Source of the DNA: Botryllus schlosseri
Lineage: Eukaryota > Chordata > Ascidiacea > Stolidobranchia > Styelidae
NCBI GenBank assembly: GCA_000444245.1
Contig: ATSW01007645.1
Span: 1 to 22,262, forward strand
Reading direction: 5' to 3'
Length of the DNA stretch: 22,262 nt
Shown: positions 13,101 to 20,525 of the stretch, one piece after another
How the letters are laid out: each line of letters starts with the position of its first letter
Position numbering within the stretch: the stretch's first letter is position 1
Program-made: the position numbers and the translations under genes
The notes under the pieces: model-generated
The model's database searches: none
Told to the model about the DNA's origin: nothing
What the model saw: the letters and a program-made list of their open reading frames with translations, nothing else

Positions 13101-16100
13101 ATAAATCACGACAGCAAGCCTGCACATGAACAAATAGATGTACCCTGCGCTGCACTGCCTTCGATTTCAATATCTGGCAAGCCTGGAAATGTTCAATTAG
13201 AAACACATGAAATCGTGATACGAATGAATGATAAATTGCGATGAATACCGTGCGCAGCGCTGCCTTCTATCATGGATGCGTCTGCGATGAAAATTGATAA
13301 AATTCATGCATCAATAAATACGGAGTCTGTTAACGAGATTATTTTACCCTGTGCGCTGCCTTCCACTTCGATTTGTGGCAGGCCTGTAAATTAATAAACA
13401 TGATATGATTCTGAACACCAGGTCTCAAAATGGACAAATGTATGTACCCTGCGCTGCACTGCCTTCCAATACAATATCTGGCAAGCCTGGAAATGTTCAA
13501 TTAGTAACACGTGAAATCGTGATAAGAATGAATGAGAAATTGCAATGAATACCGTGCGCAGCGCTGCCTTCTATCAGGGATGCGTCTGCGATGAAAATTG
13601 ATAAAATTCATGCATCAATAAATACAGTCTGTTAACGAGATTATTTTACCCTGTGCGCTGCCTTCCACTTCGATTTGTGGCAGGCCTGTAAATTAATAAA
13701 TATGATATGATTCAGAACACCAGGTCTCAAAGTGGACAAATATATGTATGTACCCTGCGCTGCACTGCCTTCCATTTCAATATCTGGCAAGCCTGGAAAT
13801 GTTCAATTAGTAACAAATAAAATTGTGATAAGACTGAATGAGAAATTGCAATGAATACCGTGCACAGCGCTGCCTTCTATCAGGGATACGTCTGTGATTG
13901 AAATTGATAAATTCATGCATCAATATATGCCGAGTTAGTTAAGGAGATTGTTTTACCCTGAGCACTGCCCTCCAATTCTATTTCCGGCAAGCCTGTAATT
14001 GATAGTCTGGTCAGAATGTACGTCGCAAGACGTCGATAGATGATTTGACAAACTACTCGATACTACTGTAGGGCCTACTCATAAGGATTAAGTGTGAATG
14101 TGGACTGTAGATTTGCATCTGAATCAATGAGTAAGCCGACGACTGTGCAAGTGTGCATAATCTAAGTTTCGTAATGGGCAAGGATCAAATCATATGGAAT
14201 TCGGATTCAAAGCTTTCGGATTTGGATCTCAGAAGACTTGAACTGAGAGAAGGATGATATCGACTGTTTTTCGCTACTGTTCTCTCCACGTTAATAACAC
14301 GATATTTACCTGTCTATTNTTGCGTAACAATTGAGAAAATCGCCGTTCCCTTTACAGAGAGGAATTTGAATAGAGTGACCTAAGTGTGTATTCAGCACTA
14401 TATACGCGCACCGATATGTATACTTTGAGATACGAAAATCAAATAAACAATAGTTCTGACTTTCAGTAGATGTACAAATCAACCTCATAGCTTATATCAA
14501 TTGAAGGAATTGATTATGATCATGAATATTCATGAATTACACAATGTCATGTTTGGCATGCAAAAGGTTAACAGACGTAATACTGTACAGTGTACAAATA
14601 CCGTACCGTGGGCGCTTCCTTCGAAAACTGGCAATCCTGGATGAATGAAAAATTACAAAAACTTATTGCAGTGATATGGCACGAGCATGCGCAACAGAAG
14701 ATGTATCGGTAAACAAGTCCACGTTACGGTAAATGTTATTTTAATATTTAAGAGATTCTACAACAGATATACTAAGAAAGTATGTAACCATCTTTGTAGT
14801 TGATCGAACAAAATTGCTTATGAGAATCGGCAAGGTTTTTAGATGTATTTTGGAGCATATCAGCGTTTAATTCTCGTCGCTCAGATTCTGAAGTTTTGAA
14901 TCGAAGAGTGCGAAAACGAAGTTTAATATTGTCGATCATTAATAAATATGCATATATATCGAAAATACATTAGATCCAAATTAGAGCAAGCCAGAATATT
15001 TTTTCGATCGCAAAAAGTCAACTCACAGACTACCCGTATAAATATTTAAATTATTCACCTTGGGAGCCGATTCCAGCTTCCACGTGGCCTGGAATATTAC
15101 ATAGATGACTAATTAGCAAAGTGGATTACTAAATCCGGAAAGAAAGCGTGTAAAATTAGGAATTGGCAATCAAATCGATGACAAAAACAGCTGTTGAACA
15201 CGAATTTTAAGAATTACAAATCGCATGCAGGACATATAGGAAAACGCGCACTGATTTTCATGAAACTTAGTGACAAACTGGCTTATCACGATTCAAAAAT
15301 GTACGAGTACACTCAGTGAACTGTTACTTCCACCTGTTTCGCGAACATTAAACCGTATCGTATGTCACTACAAGACGTCTAAAATAACTCTAGTATTCAC
15401 CAGTGGAACTGCCCTCAATATCAGCGAACTCAGCTCCACCGCTACCATCCAAACGCGATAAACCTATAATTTTGAGGCGATATTGTTTGTTTCCTACGAT
15501 ATCAAGGTCTATTTACACTGATGAGGAATCAAAACGCACGGGCGAATCACCATTAATAATATAGAATATAATACAACAATTTAGTGTGAGGTATGAAGCT
15601 GTAATGTGGTGCATATCAATAGGTAATCTCGATCCACACGCACGTTTGATACAATATCAATGTAAACACTCCCTTGTGGAAAGATTGATATTTACCAGTC
15701 CCGCTACCCTCTGAAATCGCTGCCTCTGCGCTTCCCTCTACAGCCAAAACTCCTATTTGTACAATTAAACACTAACATCAAATTCATAATCTTCAACCTA
15801 GAATTCACAATATTATTACCAGCACCGCTGCTTTCTAGTACAATCCCTGAAAATTAATGTGATAGATTGAATGAGGAGCTCGTGGTCGAATTTAAAACGA
15901 TGAAATTACCTTCGCCGAGGCCCTCTTTTGTATGGCCTGACTTATGAACTGAAAGAATGCCAACGTGAAATATTACGAAAATCATGCAAAATGTGATGAA
16001 AAATTATACCTGCAACAATCATGCCAGGCAACGGATACGCTGAAAGCAACCAGGATGACGAATTAATAACGCGAAGCAGTGAAATCGGGACAATGGCAAG

Positions 16101-17868
16101 CACGATAGGTCTATAAATCTTGATGATAGGAAAATATATCTTGGTAAAACCCCGCATGTTTGTCCGTGTAAGCTAAACTTTGCAGACCTTGACTGATCTT
16201 ATTACAGTAATCTATAGTTGCGCAAAATATACCTACTCAACCTAACTTAACACACTCCACGGCTGCCGCGGAGCCAATCAAGATCAACGCGATCCTGTCG
16301 GGGTATAGTCAAGAGCCATGCAATCACTCACCGGTACAGGTTTTCCTAACTCCTTGGTAAATGGTCGTGGTGGAACACCAATACTCCCCATCGATAGATC
16401 CATCTTTGGTGCAGTCTTCGTACATTTTCCCGTTGAATTCGAACGGGAAAACGCATTCTTCAGGCAAAGCTGAACACCGCCGTAAATCTTAGCAATCATT
16501 GATTCCTACATGCCTACTACAAAGTCTCACGTATTTCGCACAATTCCCCCCTGTATCCGTCAAGGCAGGAGCATACGTCCGGAGCGGTGCAAGTGCCGTT
16601 GTTTTGACATCCATCGCCGCAAGTAGCTTCATATATGACAGGCATCGTTAAGTAAGATTGTGACAGGCTAATTAGCGATCATTCACTTAGAGTTTCGCAA
16701 ATTTCTCCGCCGTATCCAGCAGGACACTTGCATTTGTTCGGACTGGCGCAAGTACCGCCGTTAAGACATGGCTTGTGGCAAACAGCTGCAAATAGCGATA
16801 GCTACCATTACATCTATCTTTGAGGAATGAATTTTACTTTGCTGGTTACGGACTTTTCGCGGAATCACTACCTATCATATAAAGTTAACAGCTTATAGCT
16901 CTCAGGGAATGATGAGAACATGCAATAATGCACAAGTCTGGACACGTTCTATTGACATACGTCCATAAAATTATCCGGTATAGTCCTATGTAGAATTGTC
17001 CAGTTTGGAAAGGTAGCTGCTATTTGAATTCACCGACACCACCGATGAATGGCGTCAGTTTTCACGGCTTAACTTTCTATTCTGAATATTTTGTTGCCAT
17101 GCTGAAATAGTTTCGTATGCATATCTTGTCATCAAATCTTTGTTTTACCTTTAAACTTCGAATCGAGGACGTTTGTATTATAATATAGAATACATAGCTA
17201 GTTCTACATCACAACATTGATAATTTCGTATTTTTCACCGTGCCCAGTTTAGTGCTCGCGGTTTCAAGAATTACACATTGTTAAATAGAGTCGAAATTAT
17301 AATTCTTGTTGATAAATTGACGTTTAAAAACGGCAATGAGCGTATAATCTCATTATTCGACTAGACTCATAATAATTAATACTCCATTCAGATTCGAGTA
17401 CACGAATCGTTGTGCTCAGCCCTAGTTACGACACAGGAGTAGGTTGGTTGAAATCAAATTTGTGCCTTATGCACCTGACACGCCAGTATTTGCCAATGTA
17501 CCTTACTCAACACCTAGACCACAGTTTCGACATACCTTCTTCACACGCATCACCTTTCCAGCCTTCAGAACAACTGCAGGTGTCGGGACCCGTGCATACG
17601 CCGTTCACGCACTCATTGGTACAATGAACTAAGCAAAATATTTCATATCAAATAATGATTGGTATTATCTACATTAGGTATCTCACATGCATCGCAGGCA
17701 GCACCAGTCCATCCTTCTTCGCAGTTGCACTTGTTCACGTCGACACACACGCCGTGCTCGGAACAGGCCGGGTTACACGTTATCGTCTGGGTTTGCGTCT
17801 GACTTTGCGTCTGGTGCTGGACTTGATCAGGGACATGCTGCATAGAGTCTGGTAGATCCGGGATTTTT
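977..17868 (-). CDS. Secreted EGF-FN2-microexon-VWF/mucin D1-D2-D'-D3 protein (partial at both ends)
   Basis: This is one multi-exon gene, spliced by hand with every junction checked for GT-AG and phase. Exons in protein order: EGF1 17687-17868, EGF2 17536-17628, EGF3 16687-16785, EGF4 16531-16626, FN2 16332-16469, then 22 microexons (separate entry). Then come 10537-10783, 10250-10473, 10105-10185, 9528-9747, 8407-8641, 7472-7643, 7252-7408, 6809-6909, 6618-6746, 5730-5893, 5541-5662, 4454-4691, 3957-4174, 3339-3553, 3102-3275, 2872-3040, 2526-2630, 2233-2466, 1213-1435 and 977-1149. The sum is about 1,665 residues. The domain order from D1 to D3 is that of von Willebrand factor and gel-forming mucins, which multimerise through D domains and build clots or mucus. 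The EGF/FN2 front and the acidic spacer are not part of those vertebrate proteins. The product is probably an extracellular matrix, mucus, egg-coat or clotting protein; which of these cannot be told. Signal peptide and C-terminus are not found. One exon carries an extra base and another carries two N calls. Confidence 0.88.
1213..3275 (-). other. D3 assembly: VWD, C8 and TIL domains
   Basis: Exons 3102-3275, 2872-3040, 2526-2630, 2233-2466 and 1213-1435, preceded by the start of VWD3 in exon 3339-3553 (AIGDPHYTTFDG). VWD continues with GACSYTLVQDVC and ends with VCGLCGNFDYDESND, the calcium-binding loop region, and FGNDWK. C8 follows with NCLYDTCGCDFGGDCECFC. A Cys-rich stretch then has YECEWKYETCGNPCPPTC, which closely resembles human VWF D3 (YECEWRYNSCAPACQVTC, from memory). 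In VWF and mucins the GDCxCFC and YECEW segments carry cysteines used for D3-D3 disulfide multimerisation, so disulfide-linked assembly is plausible here. In exon 2872-3040 the reading needs one base removed near 2956-2957. The exon is 169 nt, while both neighbours are phase 0. Confidence 0.88.
1436..2232 (-). other. Intron, 797 bp
   Basis: AT-rich intron between the two D3 C8/TIL exons. Includes an N at 1834. Nothing recognisable in it. Confidence 0.7.
3339..4174 (-). other. D' region: TIL-E module leading into VWD3
   Basis: Exons 3957-4174 and 3339-3553 join in phase 1. The protein completes the E module of D2 (CTCEKGKMHC), then has a second TIL with FEYFDCRTA, CISGCTCPAGFVLDEHTHTC and DRCTCAFNGKTFMPGE. 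It ends with the E module CNTCECSNGRWSC just before VWD3. The order TIL-E-VWD matches D'D3 of VWF and mucins. A short CA-repeat on the minus strand (the TG run near 3538-3550) lies inside the coding part and encodes HTHT. No Arg-X-Lys/Arg-Arg furin site is seen between D2 and D', unlike VWF, which is cleaved there. Confidence 0.85.
3575..3860. repeat. Interspersed repeat, copy A (intronic)
   Basis: Contains caagtcgttatgt, a run of actcaagta/ctactt motifs, and tttggatttcgtaaagtata followed by aagtagttt. The same elements in the same order recur in two other introns of this gene (copies B and C). Diverged and incomplete; family not identified. The repeated agtacttaag-type motif suggests a DNA-transposon-derived MITE. 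Confidence 0.4.
4692..5540 (-). other. Intron, 849 bp, with hAT-like remnant
   Basis: At 4727 the plus strand reads cagtacttctcgactggggt followed by gccg. This resembles the terminal sequence of hAT-family DNA transposons (cag-n-g-ttctcaa-c-tgggg-t). Nearby segments (gggtgccgtgagat at about 4766, gggtgccgcgagctc at about 5294) look like internal pieces of the same family. A possible other end, ending ggaaccagtg near 5489, is not convincing and no 8-bp target duplication is seen. Probably a decayed non-autonomous copy. Confidence 0.4.
5894..6617 (-). other. Intron, 724 bp
   Basis: Separates the D2 VWD from its C8. No repeat, RNA gene or protein-like stretch recognised. Confidence 0.7.
7680..8375. 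repeat. Interspersed repeat, copy B (intronic)
   Basis: Shares caagtcgttatgt and gtaatttgtaaactataaag with copy A. Shares gtatgcgaaccatcgacc followed by aaatctactt with copy C. Ends with dense ctacttctactt / gagtagaaattta motifs. It fills most of the 763-bp intron between D1 TIL and D2 VWD. Confidence 0.4.
8407..10783 (-). other. D1 assembly: VWD, C8 and TIL domains
   Basis: Exons 10537-10783, 10250-10473, 10105-10185, 9528-9747 and 8407-8641. VWD starts CAIWKGEHYHTFDGVFY, lacking the usual GDPH, and has FGLDITWDGESSFYIHV and LCGLCGNFNGDMLDD. The intron at 10474-10536 is 63 nt and restores the frame across an in-frame TAA. The third exon encodes the VWD tail (DSWQIREQ) and contains two N calls at 10115 and 10119. 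As written, its frame runs into TGA before the donor; with one base fewer it exits in phase 0 and fits the C8 exon. C8 has CSGYVSDATFNELC and CQCQSDYTSCIC. TIL has CSGGRIYKECGSPCPRTC and CVDGCFCPEGTVLDGAEC. The first exon joins the last microexon in phase 1. Confidence 0.88.
8870..9350. repeat. Interspersed repeat, copy C (intronic)
   Basis: Shares caagtggttatgt, aatatggattttgaaaagtg and gcatgcgaccccttgacg followed by aaatctactt with copies A and B in the same order. Ends near ctacttctacttgagtagc. It lies in the 886-bp intron between the D1 C8 and TIL exons. Clear terminal repeats or target duplications were not found. Confidence 0.4.
10784..11576 (-). other. Intron, 793 bp, between microexon array and D1
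   Basis: No further phase 1 microexon was found here, and no recognisable repeat. Confidence 0.6.
12688..12710. repeat. Perfect 10-bp inverted repeat with 3-base loop
   Basis: catggcctac, tta, gtaggccatg forms a perfect short hairpin inside an intron of the microexon array. It is bracketed on both sides by the direct repeat ctcaagc (12681-12687 and 12711-12717). It may be a small footprint of a mobile element or a slippage product. No function is implied. Confidence 0.7.
13035..13995 (-). repeat. Tandem repeat, ~304-bp unit, three copies, three microexons per unit
   Basis: Equivalent microexons recur at constant spacing. The 36-nt exons start at 13044, 13348 and 13650. The 39-nt exons start at 13144, 13448 and 13754. 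The 33-nt exons start at 13249, 13553 and 13859. Steps are 302-306 bp. Introns are also nearly identical between copies, for example the tcatgcatcaataaata and gaaatgttcaattag segments, so the duplication is genomic and recent relative to the rest of the array. A fourth 36-nt exon at 13957 is a more diverged partial copy. The unit duplicates introns and splice sites together, so each new copy adds 36 residues without disturbing the frame. Confidence 0.93.
13993..15058 (-). other. Sparse part of the microexon array
   Basis: Over 1 kb with only one convincing microexon (14607-14636). Both gaps (13993-14606 and 14637-15058) were searched for EGSA-coding motifs between splice sites and none was found. 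Contains an N at 14319. Confidence 0.55.
16332..16469 (-). other. Fibronectin type II (FN2) domain exon
   Basis: A 138-nt phase 1-1 exon. It encodes ECVFPFEFNGKMYEDC, TKDGS, EYWCSTTT and a final KTC. Four cysteines are spaced as in FN2 (C-V-F-P-F, the mid Cys before a T-x-D-G-S turn, W-C-S-T-T, closing Cys), at the usual size of about 46 residues. FN2 domains commonly bind collagen or glycans, so matrix contact is a fair guess. It sits alone between EGF4 and the microexon spacer and could be skipped or moved without changing frame. Confidence 0.9.
16531..17868 (-). other. Four EGF-like domains and Gln/Thr-rich lead-in
   Basis: Four exons of 182, 93, 99 and 96 nt, one EGF each; all exit in phase 1. 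EGF1 (17687-17868) has CNPACSEHGVCVDVNKC and CNCEEGWTGAAC. It is preceded by a Gln/Thr run (QVQHQTQSQTQTQT) that resembles a flexible linker. EGF2 (17536-17628) has CTNECVNGVCTGPDTC. EGF3 (16687-16785) has CHKPCLNGGTCASPNKC. EGF4 (16531-16626) has CGDGCQNNGTCTAPDVC. All six cysteines are present in each. They lack the D-x-D/N start typical of calcium-binding EGFs, and look like tenascin/teneurin-type EGFs. The EGF1 exon enters in phase 2 with an acceptor at 17869-17870, so at least one more exon lies upstream. Confidence 0.9.
16786..17535 (-). other. Intron, 750 bp, between EGF2 and EGF3
   Basis: AT-rich. No further EGF exon and no repeat recognised. Confidence 0.65.
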
Positions 17869-17929
17869 CTGAAATAATGAGAGGCGACTTAGTGGATTTC
17901 ATCTTGTGGGCAGAGAACATATCGCTTAC

Positions 17930-17969
17930 ATTACGTTCCGCTTCGTTCTTTTCGTCTTTTTTAAAGCAG
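17930..17969 (-). CDS. Possible short upstream exon of the VWF/mucin-like gene
   Basis: A 40-nt stretch with a pyrimidine-rich acceptor (17970-17971) and a good donor (gtaagc, reading down from 17929). It enters in phase 1 and leaves in phase 2, exactly what the EGF1 exon needs. It would encode a basic peptide, ALKKTKRTKRNV, perhaps with a furin-like basic site. Support comes only from splice sites and phase. No signal-peptide exon was found to its right. Confidence 0.25.
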
Positions 17970-18399
17970 CTGTACACGAAAAAGAATATATATGTTATAG
18001 TCAAGCGTGTCTGTATATCATTAGCCGGATCGGATCTCAGGATACTTACAAGTGGAATGGAGTATGGAGATTGCCAAAATGGCAGTAAAAATTAAAGAAA
18101 ACTTCATCACGTTCCTAACGCCCTCTTTGCTTTCCGAGTACTTGTTGGTGAACCATACACAGAAAAACAATATATGGAGCGACTATCCAGCTGCTCATGA
18201 AAATATGAAGATGTTGATAATCCACAATGAAAAGTAATACGAACGCGCCGTGATGTGGGTCACTACATAAAAGAATACCAAATTCCTTTCGTGGTCGTTA
18301 GTTTCACGAGTATATACCTTTCAGAATAATATTACGTTAATCTAAATTCGTACATGTATCTCCTCGTTACGATTTAATTTTAAAATTAGCCAATAAAAG

Positions 18400-18913
18400 G
18401 AGCAATCCCCGATATCCTGTTGGGAAACCTACTCAACGAATTTGAACACAGCCACCAACCAAACGATTCCGACCCAGCCAACGAGCGGATTTTGGCGTTT
18501 GTGACAGTCACTAGTAAAGTAAGACGCTATTATTCTCATCGCAAGACATTATATATTTACTTATAAAGAAAAACTTCGCTACGGAATTTACAGAGCATCT
18601 TGTTCAAGCACAATGCCTATATTTGTTTTTCACCGGGAAGCCGGGATACGCCTAGGTAACGCAAGTTGTATTAATTCGCATAACCTTTCGAGGTCCCAGA
18701 CTCTTGAAGCATGGCAAGAGTCAATATTGGCTCAATGTGGCCAACAGAAAAATTGAGAATGATAAAATTCGTCGATTGCTATATCATAAAGCCGACGAGT
18801 CAAACTTGGTTGACGCCTTTGTACAACATAATCTCATATTGCCGGCGATTTCTTTCAAATACATTTTTCCTAAAGGAGTAAAACTACGCAAGGGTGTCTC
18901 TACGCAAACATGA
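18400..18913 (+). CDS. Candidate three-exon plus-strand gene piece, unidentified
   Basis: Three coding-like exons join in phase on the plus strand. The first (18400-18518, donor gtaaga) encodes ILLGNLLNEFEHSHQPNDSD and continues open to the donor. The second (18594-18655, acceptor tttacag, donor gtaacg) encodes SILFKHNAYICFSPGSRD. The third (18700-18913, acceptor gtcccag) starts RLLKHGKSQYWLNVANRK and ends at a TGA. Introns would be 75 and 44 nt; the 44-nt one is short for this window. An upstream open stretch (18052-18237) has a donor-like end, but its phase does not connect directly. No family is recognised. The composition looks like real protein more than chance. A decayed gene or transposon-derived reading frame is an alternative. 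Confidence 0.38.
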
Positions 18914-18943
18914 TAATCAACGAACTCACATCTTGACGTTGTC

Positions 18944-19574
18944 AGTCCGCATATTTCTTTGCGTCACAAAAACTTTGAGAAAGGAGTAGTAGCTTACCTT
19001 GATCAAAGAGTAGACGAATGTTTCCAAACATCGGTGCGATTATTTCAGGAAATTACTGACACAATGAGTGTGTGGCTGACGACAGGTGAAACACATTATT
19101 GACCAACCATGTACGTACACTAACATCAGTACCTAAAAAACGACGCTATTGTAGTTCACGAAATGAAAACGATTATTGACAATATGAATAAGTCTTATCG
19201 TAACCTTACAAGACAACAACTCAATAAATGGATTGTTTATCCGGAATTGTTCATTGGGCATATGGGGACACTCTCTGTGTAATACAAATATTGTTATCGT
19301 ATGATAGTCGGAAGCCAAGCAACACGAATAGTGCAACTTGCTCGACTTCCGTATTTATTTGTAAGCTTTCCTCGGGAAAAGTAACACGTCACAATGCCAA
19401 CTCCCCCGGTCGGAATTGCGCTGTAATGCGCACGCATTATTATCGAGGTTCGTAGAACAATTTCTACCTATACTAGGATCACCCTATGCCGCAATTTTTC
19501 AAAACAATGAACCACATTCTGCATGTGCAGAATTTTGTTCGTTTCTGCTATCCGCATACTGCTCCAATAACTAA
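18944..19574 (+). other. Further coding-like plus-strand segments, frames not connected
   Basis: Three open stretches follow closely: 18944-19102, 19130-19282 and 19365-19574. They contain protein-like text (for example VVAYLDQRVDECFQTSVRLF, NKWIVYPELFIGHMGTL, RFVEQFLPILGSPYAAIF). They lie in different frames and the obvious splice sites do not link them in phase. They may be exons of the same gene as 18400-18913, or remains of it. Function unknown. An AATAAA at about 19223 is a possible plus-strand polyadenylation signal. Confidence 0.25.
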
Positions 19575-19961
19575 AGTATGTTTTGCACGATTCACCGATG
19601 TCCAAGACTGCTAAGAGGAGGTGATTACTGAACAGTGACGAAGGAACTCCATTCCAGTCAATTTATTGCTTACAATTTCATACACCACAAGACCGCGATA
19701 CAAGGAAAGATAGGAAGGTGTCGAAACGACTTGGAGTAGTCTTCGAAATCAGCCACTCACCTGGCCTACGCGATGTAAAAAAGAGGCATGCACACTGAAT
19801 GAAAAGTAGAGAAGATAATATAAAAGGAAATATCGAAGTTCTTATGTAAGATTTTCCACTCGCACAACTCACTCAATCAGTTGAATTTTTGATTACTGTC
19901 AGTTTTATGAGAGAAATTGTCATGGAAACCACAGGAAATAGATTTTTACACCGCTACCAAT
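19575..19961. other. Intergenic or intronic stretch
   Basis: No gene, repeat or RNA recognised. Confidence 0.5.
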
Positions 19962-20517
19962 TAGGGTTGCATTTAAAACAAACGGTGTTTTAAAACACTT
20001 TGTTTAAATCATGTTTTGAACAGTGTTTTAAACAAATACCTTTAAAAAAAAACTTTTCTTCAAAGTTTGTCTAATTATGCAATAATTGTATAAAAACGTC
20101 CGAAAACCAGCGCAGTATGAGCATACGGACGATTTGCACCCAGAATAATCGACACATACCATGTGGGTTGGCTGGAAGCTTCAAAATCGTCGTCGGTTCA
20201 ACAGTTTTTGCACGTAGATATATGTCATTGGTAGGGAATGGGTGTTCTCATGATGATCACCGCTGACCGTAAAAATGCTGTATAACGATCTATTCCTGGT
20301 TCAAGATATTTTTGGTCAGTTTACGACAGTGATCGGAAGCGCTTTTCATCGAAGGAGCCAAATTTACCCAACATTTTTGATTGTCAATGCTAATCCACTT
20401 TGACGTCACAATAAATATTCGTGACGTCATGGCTAAAAATAAAAACATGTTTTAAACAAGGGCCTTTGTTTTAAACATGTCTGTTTCAAATTGATTTTTG
20501 TTTTAAATGCAAGCCTA
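19962..20517. mobile_element. hAT-type MITE, 556 bp
   Basis: The left end starts tagggttgcatttaaaac and the right end finishes gttttaaatgcaagccta, an 18-bp terminal inverted repeat with one mismatch. The flanking octamers are ctaccaat (19954-19961) and ctctcaat (20518-20525), an imperfect 8-bp target duplication (6 of 8), as expected for an old hAT insertion. Inside both ends are several copies of a gttttaaaca-type motif, resembling the subterminal transposase-binding repeats of hAT elements. There is no transposase reading frame, so the element is non-autonomous. Confidence 0.75.
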
Positions 20518-20525
20518 CTCTCAAT

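Larger units (their letters stand above)
11577..16039 (-). other. Array of 22 in-phase microexons encoding acidic EGSA-type repeats
   Basis: The minus strand holds 22 tiny exons, each with an AG acceptor, a GT donor and phase 1-1. Coordinates and lengths in protein order: 16010-16039 (30), 15910-15948 (39; a weaker acceptor would give 27), 15820-15846 (27), 15696-15752 (57), 15401-15463 (63), 15059-15088 (30), 14607-14636 (30), 13957-13992 (36), 13859-13891 (33), 13754-13792 (39), 13650-13685 (36), 13553-13585 (33), 13448-13486 (39), 13348-13383 (36), 13249-13281 (33), 13144-13182 (39), 13044-13079 (36), 12425-12460 (36), 12325-12354 (30), 12013-12039 (27), 11926-11943 (18), 11577-11615 (39). 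They total 786 nt, or 262 residues, over 4.46 kb. Typical products are GLPQIEVEGSAQ, GLPDIEMEGSAAQ and DASLIEGSAAH. The spacer joins FN2 to VWD1. It is acidic, low in aromatics and lacks cysteine, so it is probably extended. The ends are more diverged than the centre. The two smallest (18 and 27 nt, at 11926 and 12013) are the least certain. Confidence 0.87.

Noticed and set aside
11577-16039. Regularly spaced short repeats as a CRISPR-like or satellite array
   Set aside because: Repeats have splice sites and conserved coding phase, variable spacing outside the 304-bp part, and animal gene context.
17780-18004. Minus-strand frame starting MTITYIFFFVYSC as a signal peptide for the main gene
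   Set aside because: The hydrophobic part is very short, it continues into a highly charged stretch, and it is out of frame with the EGF1 exon.
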